From positions 1 to 14,715 of the forward strand of contig CAZUET010000038.1 of the NCBI GenBank assembly GCA_964619685.1: a stretch of 14,715 nucleotides of DNA. Direction: 5' to 3'. The notes under the pieces were generated by a model. The model had not been told where the DNA came from. It did not search any database and saw only the letters and a program-made list of their open reading frames with translations. The DNA is from RUG14300 sp964619685. GTDB lineage: Bacteria; Bacillota; Clostridia; Christensenellales; CAG-1252. The translations under genes were made by a program, and so were the position numbers. Positions 8,786 to 14,715 of this stretch are shown piece after piece (the stretch's first letter is position 1; each line of letters opens with the position of its first letter).

Positions 8786-10111
8786 ATGGCTACTAATTTA
8801 ACACCTAAAGAGGTCGTAGAACAGCTTGATAAGTATATAATCGGTCAAGACGAAGCTAAGAAAATGGTTGCAGTTGCTCTTCGTAATCGTTATAGAAGAA
8901 GTAAACTGTCTGCCGAGATAAGAGATGAGGTAACTCCTAAGAATATCATAATGAAGGGACCTACAGGCGTTGGTAAAACTGAAATTGCCAGAAGACTTGC
9001 AAAGCTCGTTAAAGCACCCTTTGTTAAGGTAGAAGCTACCAAATTTACCGAAGTCGGTTATGTTGGTAGAGATGTAGAAAGCATGATTAGAGATCTTGTT
9101 GAAGCATCTATAAGAATTGTAAAAGAAGAAAAATATGCTGAAGTTCGTCCTAAAGCACTTGATATGGCTATTGAAAATGTTGCAAAAGTTTTGATGCCAA
9201 TCAAAAAGCAAGTGATGAAGGATACTCCCGATACACAAATTAAAGCAGAGCTCGAGCAGGAACTTAAAGAGGGAAAACTTGATAGATTAAAGGTTACCTT
9301 CACCATTACAGAAAAGGAAAAGCCTTTAAAGCTCAATCCTAACGATCCTTCTGCTAACGAAATTAACTTTTCTACTTTATTCTCATCCATTTCAGGTGGC
9401 GGTAAAAAGACTAAAACGAAGGAAATGTATGTCAAGGATGCTATAGAAATGTTCGTTAATGAGATTAGCGAAGGTATGGTCGATATGGACGGAATTAATA
9501 GCGAGGGCTTAAAAAGAGCCGAACAAGCCGGTATTATATTTATCGATGAGATAGATAAAATCGCAGCATCTAACGGAAACCATGGCGGTCCCGATGTTTC
9601 CCGTGAAGGTGTACAGCGTGATATTCTTCCCATTGTCGAGGGCTGTACTGTTAGCACAAAATACGGTATGATTAAGACCGACTACATTTTATTTATTGCA
9701 GCAGGTGCATTCCATGTCGCCGAAGTTAAGGATTTGATTCCGGAATTGCAAGGTCGTTTTCCTGTAATTTGTGATCTTACCAGTCTTACTAAAGAAGATT
9801 TTGTAAAGATCTTGACTCAAACAGATAATGCTATCACGAAACTATATGCTGAATTGTTAGCAGTAGACGGTGTATCGCTATCATTTACCGACGACGGTAT
9901 CGAGCGTATAGCAGAGATTGCATGTGAGGATAACGAGGTTAAAGAAAATATTGGTGCGAGAAGATTACATGCCATAATTGAAAAACTTATGGAGGACATA
10001 GCCTTTGAGGCTTGTGGCGATCCTATCGTGTTGACAATTGATAAAGCATATGTTGATGAGCATTTGGACACTGCTTCCATTAATGCCGATATGCGTAAAT
10101 ATATTTTATAA
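8786..10111 (+). CDS. hslU: ATP-dependent protease ATPase subunit HslU (ClpY)
   Basis: HslU is the AAA+ unfoldase that feeds proteins to HslV. It shows Walker A GPTGVGKT (58-65), the pore loop GYVG (91-94), an intermediate I domain at about 110-240, Walker B IIFIDEID (250-257), an Arg-finger region LQGRFP (321-326) and sensor 2 GARRL (390-394). The C-terminal tail ends MRKYIL; in known HslU proteins this tail docks into pockets of HslV. The 441-residue length nearly equals the E. coli protein. ATG 8786 follows the hslV stop by a single base, and its ribosome binding site GAGGAGG (8773-8779) lies inside the end of hslV, so the two are co-translated. In Bacillus codY follows; here it is replaced by hisS. 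Confidence 0.97.
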   Translation: MATNLTPKEVVEQLDKYIIGQDEAKKMVAVALRNRYRRSKLSAEIRDEVTPKNIIMKGPTGVGKTEIARRLAKLVKAPFVKVEATKFTEVGYVGRDVESMIRDLVEASIRIVKEEKYAEVRPKALDMAIENVAKVLMPIKKQVMKDTPDTQIKAELEQELKEGKLDRLKVTFTITEKEKPLKLNPNDPSANEINFSTLFSSISGGGKKTKTKEMYVKDAIEMFVNEISEGMVDMDGINSEGLKRAEQAGIIFIDEIDKIAASNGNHGGPDVSREGVQRDILPIVEGCTVSTKYGMIKTDYILFIAAGAFHVAEVKDLIPELQGRFPVICDLTSLTKEDFVKILTQTDNAITKLYAELLAVDGVSLSFTDDGIERIAEIACEDNEVKENIGARRLHAIIEKLMEDIAFEACGDPIVLTIDKAYVDEHLDTASINADMRKYIL

Positions 10112-10145
10112 ATATTTTATCCTATTTATTATAAGGAGAGATCAT

Positions 10146-11387
10146 ATGATCAGAATACCTAAGGGAACAAAGGATGTATTGCCCGATGAGGCATACAAAT
10201 GGCACTATGTCGAAAACGAAATAAGAAAGGTTACGGCTTTATATAACGCTAAGGAGTTTAGAACTCCTACATTCGAGCATACCGAGCTTTTTTTAAGAGG
10301 TGTAGGTGAAACAACCGATGTTGTCAATAAGGAAATGTACACATTCCTTGATAAGGGCGAAAGAAGTATCACATTGAAGCCTGAAGGAACAGCAGGATGC
10401 GTTAGAGCGTTTATTGAAAACAATCTTCAGCAAAATGTACCGCTTAGAACCTATTACATTACACCTGTATTCCGCTATGAAAGACCTCAAGCAGGGCGTT
10501 TGCGTGAACACCATCAATTCGGTGTAGAGTATTATGGTTTAGATACACCCGAGGCTGATGCCGAGGTCATATCTATTGCACACACATTGTTTAATCATCT
10601 TGGATTGTCACCAAAGCTTTATATAAATAGTATAGGTTGCTCTGAATGTAGAAAGGATTATCACAGTGCATTAAAATCATTTTTATCTGAAAATGTTGAT
10701 AAATTATGTCCTACATGTAAGGAAAGACTTGAAAAGAATCCTTTGAGAATTCTTGATTGTAAGGTTCCCGAATGTAAGGAGTTATTGAAAAATGCACCGT
10801 CAGTTCTTGAATTTTTGTGTAACGATTGTAGAAATCACCATGAACATCTTAAGCACACCCTTACCCTTATGGGTATCGATTATCAAGAAAATCCAAAAAT
10901 CGTTAGAGGATTGGACTATTACACACGCACCGTGTTTGAATTTGTATCAGAGGGATTAGGATCTCAAGACACAGTTTGCGGTGGAGGTAGATATAATAAC
11001 CTTGTTGAATCGTTAGGTGGTAAGCCATGCTCGGCAGTTGGCTTTGGTATGGGACTTGAGCGTTTACTATTGACTGTAGAAAGTGCGGGTAATAGCATTG
11101 AGGATAACGAAAAGCCCGATGTATATGTATGTAACGCAGGACAAAAGGAAGCGTGTATATCGATAGTTAATTCGCTTAGAACGGAAGGAATATCTGCTCT
11201 TACAGAGTATGGCGAAAAATCTATTAAGTCGCAAATGAAGTATGCGGATAAGATAGGTGCAAAGTATACCATTGTGGTTGGCTCAAACGAAGTAGAGAAT
11301 AACCATGTTACCGTCAAAAATATGAAAGATGGCGGTAGCGAGGAAATTTTATTAGATCAAATTATAGATTATATCAAAAGAAGGTAA
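10146..11387 (+). CDS. hisS: Histidyl-tRNA synthetase
   Basis: This class II synthetase charges tRNA-His. IPKGTKDVLPDE opens the protein. Motif 1 lies around TPTFEHTELFLRGVGE (40-55), motif 2 begins FRYERPQAGRLREHH (109-123), the histidine-binding HisA motif is RGLDYYTRTVFEF (254-266) and motif 3 is GFGMGLERLL (299-308). An anticodon-binding domain covers about 323-413. The middle region carries Cys pairs at 165/168, 188/191, 205/210 and 225/228, likely a zinc-stabilised insertion; related Cys pairs occur in other Firmicutes HisRS. ATG 10146 is the start: AAGGAG at 10133-10138 is 7 bases upstream and the protein then begins as in homologues. A longer frame from 10038 would overlap hslU and add unrelated residues. 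The 34-base gap leaves no room for a T-box. Confidence 0.97.
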   Translation: MIRIPKGTKDVLPDEAYKWHYVENEIRKVTALYNAKEFRTPTFEHTELFLRGVGETTDVVNKEMYTFLDKGERSITLKPEGTAGCVRAFIENNLQQNVPLRTYYITPVFRYERPQAGRLREHHQFGVEYYGLDTPEADAEVISIAHTLFNHLGLSPKLYINSIGCSECRKDYHSALKSFLSENVDKLCPTCKERLEKNPLRILDCKVPECKELLKNAPSVLEFLCNDCRNHHEHLKHTLTLMGIDYQENPKIVRGLDYYTRTVFEFVSEGLGSQDTVCGGGRYNNLVESLGGKPCSAVGFGMGLERLLLTVESAGNSIEDNEKPDVYVCNAGQKEACISIVNSLRTEGISALTEYGEKSIKSQMKYADKIGAKYTIVVGSNEVENNHVTVKNMKDGGSEEILLDQIIDYIKRR

Positions 11388-11392
11388 AAATT

Positions 11393-13177
11393 ATGGATTT
11401 ATTAGGAAATTTAAGAAGAACAAAAATGTGTGGCGAATTTCGTTCAAGCGATATTGGATCGAAAGTTGTTGCAATGGGCTTTGTTGCTAAATATAGAAAT
11501 CTTGGACCTATCATTTTCGTTGATCTGAGAGATAGATCGGGTATTGTACAGGTATCGTTTGAAGAAAGCTCGCTTCCACAAGAGGTGTTCGAAAAGGCTA
11601 AGAAAATTCGTAACGAGTTCGTTTTAGCTGTAGAAGGCGTTGTTACGAGCCGTGGCGAAAAGAATATCAATACAAACATTCCCACAGGTGAGATCGAAAT
11701 CATTTGCGAATCTTTGAAAATATTAAATATTGCAGAGGAATTACCTATCGTTATATCGGATAAGGCAAAAAATAGCGAAACATTGAGTTATCAGTACAGA
11801 TATCTTGATTTACGCAGGGAAAGTCTACAATCTAAGCTTATCATGCGTAGTAAAATATGCCATATTACCCGTAACTATTTTGAAAAGAACGGATTTTTAG
11901 AAATAGAAACTCCATTCTTAGGCAAGTCTACTCCCGAAGGTGCAAGAGATTATCTTGTTCCTTCAAGAGTACACCCGGGTTCATTCTATGCACTTCCGCA
12001 ATCTCCCCAAATTTATAAGCAATTATTGATGATATCGGGCTTCGATAGATACTATCAGATTGCTCGTTGTTTTAGAGATGAGGACCTAAGAGCTAACCGT
12101 CAACCCGAATTTAGCCAGATCGACTTTGAAATGTCTTTCTCCGATTCGGACGATGTAATGAACATTGCAGAAGGCTTGGTTAGAAGTGTATACAAAGAAA
12201 CTATCAATTATGATATTCCCGAAAAAATCATTCGTATGCCGTACTGTGAAGCAATGGAAAGATTCGGTTCGGACAAGCCCGATCTTAGATTCGGTATGGA
12301 GATTGAGAATGTTACCGAATGCGTGAAGGGAAGTACATTTGCAGTGTTTAACCAGGCTATTGAAAATGGCGGTTCCGTTAGAGCCATTAATGCAAAGGGC
12401 TTAGCTTCACAATACACTCGTAAAGAGATAGATAAGCTTACACCATTCGTTGCAGATTACGGTGCAAAGGGTGTAGCATGGTTAAAATTGACCGAAGAAG
12501 GCATCAATTCTCCTATTGCTAAGTTCTTTGATGAGGGTATAATTGCAGCTTTGGTCGAAAAACTTAACATCGAACAGGGCGATATCGTATTCTTTGTATC
12601 CGATGTTGGTAATACACCATTGACTGCATTAGGCGCATTAAGAATAAGAATTGCTAAGCAATTTAATTTAATCGAGCCGGGATATAAGTTCTTATGGATA
12701 ACCGAATTCCCGCTTTTAGAGTACGATGACGAAGAAAAGAGATATGTAGCGGTTCACCATCCTTTTACCGCTCCTATGGATGAGGATATTCCTTTATTGG
12801 ATACCGATCCACTCAAGGTTCGTAGTAAGGCATATGACCTTGTTATCAACGGCGAAGAAGCAGGTGGCGGTAGTGTAAGAATACACACCGTTCAAATGCA
12901 ACAAAAAATGTTTGGATTGCTTGGAATGACTCCTGAGGATATCACATATCGTTTTGGATTCTTTGTAGATGCATTCAAATATGGTGCACCTCCTCACTGT
13001 GGTATGGCATTCGGCTTAGATAGAATGGTAATGAGTCTGACCGGTACAGATAATATCAAAGATGTTATTGCATTCCCCAAAATGCAAAATGCAAGCTGTT
13101 TAATGACAGAAGCACCTGCAGAGGTCGAGCAAAAACAACTTGATGATTTGTTTATAAATATCATTAAGAGTGAATAA
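11393..13177 (+). CDS. aspS: Aspartyl-tRNA synthetase
   Basis: This bacterial-type class II synthetase charges tRNA-Asp. The N-terminal OB-fold anticodon-binding domain (1 to about 115) includes MCGEFRSSDIGSKV and FVDLRDRSGIVQV. YRYLDLRR (135-142) and TPFLGKSTPEGARDYLVPSR (173-192) lead into the catalytic domain, with motif 2 at FRDEDLRANRQPEF (227-240). A GAD-type insertion spans roughly 290-410, followed by GGGSVRIH (491-498) and motif 3 GMAFGLDRMVM (537-547). The 594-residue length is usual. Leu37, in RNLGPIIF, sits where E. coli AspRS has Leu and the non-discriminating Pseudomonas enzyme has His; this suggests, but does not prove, an enzyme specific for tRNA-Asp. It begins five bases after hisS, with AGAAGG at 11379-11384, so hisS-aspS form a tight pair as in Bacillus. 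Confidence 0.97.
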   Translation: MDLLGNLRRTKMCGEFRSSDIGSKVVAMGFVAKYRNLGPIIFVDLRDRSGIVQVSFEESSLPQEVFEKAKKIRNEFVLAVEGVVTSRGEKNINTNIPTGEIEIICESLKILNIAEELPIVISDKAKNSETLSYQYRYLDLRRESLQSKLIMRSKICHITRNYFEKNGFLEIETPFLGKSTPEGARDYLVPSRVHPGSFYALPQSPQIYKQLLMISGFDRYYQIARCFRDEDLRANRQPEFSQIDFEMSFSDSDDVMNIAEGLVRSVYKETINYDIPEKIIRMPYCEAMERFGSDKPDLRFGMEIENVTECVKGSTFAVFNQAIENGGSVRAINAKGLASQYTRKEIDKLTPFVADYGAKGVAWLKLTEEGINSPIAKFFDEGIIAALVEKLNIEQGDIVFFVSDVGNTPLTALGALRIRIAKQFNLIEPGYKFLWITEFPLLEYDDEEKRYVAVHHPFTAPMDEDIPLLDTDPLKVRSKAYDLVINGEEAGGGSVRIHTVQMQQKMFGLLGMTPEDITYRFGFFVDAFKYGAPPHCGMAFGLDRMVMSLTGTDNIKDVIAFPKMQNASCLMTEAPAEVEQKQLDDLFINIIKSE

Positions 13178-13197
13178 TCAAATCATAAGGAGATAAT

Positions 13198-13509
13198 ATG
13201 AAAATTGTAAATACCGAAGAGTTTAACTCGTTAATATCCGAGAATAAGTATGTTGTTTGCGATTTTTTTGCGGATTGGTGTATGCCATGTAAAATGCTTG
13301 CGCCCATTCTCGAGGATATTGCTAACGATTATCCCGAGATAGTATTTTGTAAGGTCAATGTCGATAATGACGAAGACCTTGCAAGACAATATCGCATAGA
13401 CTTTATCCCTAATGTCAACTTATTCAAGGACGGTGTTAAGGTATCGTCTTTTAGCGGACTTAAGCAAAAGGACGAGCTAAAGAAGATATTTGATGCATTT
13501 TTGGAATAG
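13198..13509 (+). CDS. Thioredoxin-fold protein with WCMPC active site
   Basis: The 103-residue protein covers a whole thioredoxin fold without signal peptide, so it is probably a cytoplasmic dithiol-disulfide reductase. The strand VVCDFFADWCMPCK (19-32) holds the CXXC pair Cys28/Cys31 and Asp22, which matches the buried Asp of classic thioredoxin. KVNVDND (52-58) and FIPNVNLFKDG (69-79) follow; Pro71 is the cis-Pro. Two differences from classic TrxA stand out: Met replaces Gly in WCGPC, and Asn replaces Thr after the cis-Pro. Both can shift redox potential or partner choice, so it may be a specialised thioredoxin. AAGGAG at 13187-13192 lies 5 bases before ATG 13198. The cysteine desulfurase follows within 16 bases, which suggests a link to sulfur transfer, but this rests on position alone. 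Confidence 0.92.
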   Translation: MKIVNTEEFNSLISENKYVVCDFFADWCMPCKMLAPILEDIANDYPEIVFCKVNVDNDEDLARQYRIDFIPNVNLFKDGVKVSSFSGLKQKDELKKIFDAFLE

Positions 13510-13524
13510 TTAGGATTGAATATA

Positions 13525-14652
13525 ATGAAGGTATACTTTGATTACGCCGCTGCAACTCCAATGCTAAAAAAAGTGATTGACTCCATAAACGAGGTGTATA
13601 CCGATTGTTACGGTAATGCCAATAGCAGTCATCTTTTTGGACGAAAGGCGGTTGCCCGTCTTGACGATGCAAGAGAGATTATTGCAAGATCCGTAGGTGC
13701 TAAACCTAAGGAAATTTTCTTCACATCCGGTGGTACGGAAGCAGATAATTGGGCGATCAAGGGTGTATTCCTTGCATCAAAAAAGAAAAAGATCGTTGTT
13801 AGTGCCATAGAGCATTCTGCTATTATGGCATCGACAAAATCTCTTTTGCAATTAGGTGCCGAGGTTGTCTATATTAAACCAACATTTGACGGTTCTATTG
13901 ATACGAATAGCCTAATTGAAGCAATTGATGATGAAACATGCATGGTTTCGGTGATGTATGTTAATAACGAAACAGGTGTAATCAATGATATAAAAACTAT
14001 ATCTAATATATGTCATAGTAGAGGTGTTTTATTTCATTCCGACTGTGTTCAAGCAATCTCGACAATTCAGCTTAATGTAATAGAGCTTGGTGTCGATTTA
14101 ATGACTGTTTCAGCTCATAAGATTGGCGGTCCGAAGGGCATCGGCTTTTTATATATTAAGGACGGTACGCCAATAAAAGCACTCATTGAGGGCGGTTCTC
14201 AAGAATCTGCACTTAGGGGCGGGACGTCAAATGTTCCTCTTGCTGTGGGATTTGCCGAAGCTATGGAATATACATGCAGTACATATAAAGAGCGTGTTAA
14301 CCATATTACAGATATAAGGGATTATTTTGAAAAAAGAATATCTCAAATGGGCTTTGATATCGTAATAAACGGTAAGAATAGAGTGCCGAGTATTAGTAGT
14401 GTTATATTTAAAGGCTTTTTAGCAGCCGTATTGATGACAAGACTTGACCTTAAAGGAATTGCAGTGTCTGCAGGAAGTGCATGTACCGCAGGATCACTTG
14501 AACCCTCTCATGTTTTATCGGCTATGGGACTAAGTGATGTGGATGCAAAAAGTACTATCCGCTTTTCCTTTGGCTACGAAAACACTTTCGAGGAAGTCGA
14601 TTATGTGATCGATATGCTTTCGGAAATACTTAATGAATTAAAGAATAAATAA
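13525..14652 (+). CDS. Cysteine desulfurase, IscS/NifS family
   Basis: This PLP enzyme (class V aminotransferase fold) takes sulfur from cysteine as an enzyme persulfide for Fe-S clusters or tRNA thiolation. YFDYAAATP (4-12), NANSSHLFGR (31-40) and FTSGGTEADNWAI (66-78) open the family pattern. His97 in IEHSA stacks on PLP, VNNETG lies at 146-151, HSDCVQA (171-177) holds Asp173 and Gln176, and Lys199 in SAHKIGGPKG should bind PLP. Cys320 in SAGSACTAGS is the persulfide carrier, on a loop long enough for the IscS/NifS type. RGGTSNVP is at 231-238. The 375-residue length is normal to slightly short. ATG 13525 is preferred: AGGA at 13512-13515 sits 9 bases upstream, while TTG 13516 would touch it. 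Scaffold genes iscU or thiI, common partners, are not in view; the next gene lies past the edge. Confidence 0.95.
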   Translation: MKVYFDYAAATPMLKKVIDSINEVYTDCYGNANSSHLFGRKAVARLDDAREIIARSVGAKPKEIFFTSGGTEADNWAIKGVFLASKKKKIVVSAIEHSAIMASTKSLLQLGAEVVYIKPTFDGSIDTNSLIEAIDDETCMVSVMYVNNETGVINDIKTISNICHSRGVLFHSDCVQAISTIQLNVIELGVDLMTVSAHKIGGPKGIGFLYIKDGTPIKALIEGGSQESALRGGTSNVPLAVGFAEAMEYTCSTYKERVNHITDIRDYFEKRISQMGFDIVINGKNRVPSISSVIFKGFLAAVLMTRLDLKGIAVSAGSACTAGSLEPSHVLSAMGLSDVDAKSTIRFSFGYENTFEEVDYVIDMLSEILNELKNK

Positions 14653-14664
14653 CCAATTTATACC

Positions 14665-14676
14665 TATAATTATAAT
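14665..14676 (+). promoter_or_regulatory. Possible promoter -10 boxes
   Basis: Two back-to-back TATAAT hexamers (14665-14670 and 14671-14676) follow the desulfurase stop by 12 bases. They match the sigma-A -10 consensus exactly. No good -35 hexamer is found 16-18 bases upstream in the desulfurase end, and the area is AT-rich, so chance matches are likely. If real, the promoter would drive the gene beginning just past the window edge and place the dyad at 14693-14705 just downstream of the start point. Confidence 0.25.
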
Positions 14677-14687
14677 TTTTTAAAATG

Positions 14688-14710
14688 TTTCTCATACTAA
14701 GTATGGGAGG
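14688..14710 (+). promoter_or_regulatory. Dyad/hairpin covering the ribosome binding site of the next gene
   Basis: CATAC (14693-14697), spacer TAA and GTATG (14701-14705) form a perfect 5-base dyad. As RNA the stem can extend outward to ten pairs (14688-14697 with 14701-14710), three of them G-U. The right arm contains GGGAGG (14705-14710), a strong ribosome binding site five bases from the window end. The element could be an RNA hairpin that hides the site or a protein operator on DNA. The downstream gene is not visible, so neither role can be decided. Confidence 0.4.
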
Positions 14711-14715
14711 TGACA

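Noticed and set aside
8798..9238. 146-residue open frame on the minus strand opposite the hslU start
   Set aside because: Composition rich in Phe, Asn, Cys and Ser is typical of a complement of Lys/Glu-rich coding sequence, and no family signature is seen.
9058..9657. 199-residue open frame on the minus strand inside hslU
   Set aside because: It lies wholly opposite a clear hslU gene, is Ser/Ile/Leu-rich as expected for a complement frame, and has no recognisable domain.
10038..10145. N-terminal extension of hisS by 36 residues
   Set aside because: It would overlap hslU by 74 bases. The internal ATG 10146 has an ideal ribosome binding site and begins like known HisRS.
10112..10145. T-box or other leader upstream of hisS-aspS
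   Set aside because: Only 34 AT-rich bases separate the genes, too short for a T-box, and no terminator hairpin is present.
14688..14710. Rho-independent terminator after the cysteine desulfurase
   Set aside because: The hairpin is AU-rich and weak, and it is followed by GUGACA and not by a run of U, so it does not look like a terminator.
1..14715. CRISPR array, insertion sequence, phage genes, tRNA or rRNA genes
   Set aside because: No repeated spacer pattern, transposase or integrase signature, inverted terminal repeats or tRNA cloverleaf was seen, and gaps between genes are too short to hold them.

Overview
The window is a moderately AT-rich stretch with tightly packed genes, all on the + strand. 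Start regions carry strong AAGGAG-type ribosome binding sites. Gene content and protein signatures point to a Firmicutes genome, most likely of class Clostridia. Examples are a HisRS with a Cys-rich insertion, the dprA-topA-trmFO-hslVU order, folate-dependent TrmFO and adjacent hisS-aspS. I cannot place it below class.

Layout: (1) Positions 1-60 look like the last 19 codons of an upstream gene; its TAA overlaps the next ATG by one base. (2) Positions 60-2192 encode a large cell-envelope protein: a lipoprotein-type signal, an extracellular jelly-roll domain and a many-pass membrane part resembling GT-C glycosyltransferases. (3) Positions 2196-4831 hold two DNA-processing genes, a YifB/ComM-type AAA+ ATPase and dprA, joined by an ATGA overlap. 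(4) Positions 4860-8221 hold topA and trmFO, which overlap by about 43 bases. (5) Positions 8245-10111 hold the two-gene HslVU protease. (6) Positions 10146-13177 hold hisS and aspS. (7) Positions 13198-14652 hold a small thioredoxin with a WCMPC active site and an IscS/NifS-type cysteine desulfurase. (8) The last 63 bases hold two TATAAT boxes and a short dyad overlapping a strong ribosome binding site for a gene that starts just outside the window.

No gap inside the gene series exceeds 34 bases, and none holds a convincing terminator, T-box or riboswitch. The run could be transcribed as one long unit or a few overlapping units. Most genes are housekeeping: DNA topology and uptake, tRNA modification, tRNA charging, protein quality control and sulfur transfer. 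Compared with the Bacillus subtilis order (dprA-topA-trmFO-xerC-hslV-hslU-codY), xerC and codY are missing and hslU is followed directly by hisS.

I see no clear previously undescribed multi-gene system. The most unusual items are the first protein, a jelly-roll lipoprotein fused to a GT-C-like body whose usual family motifs look altered, and the possible regulatory hairpin at the right edge.
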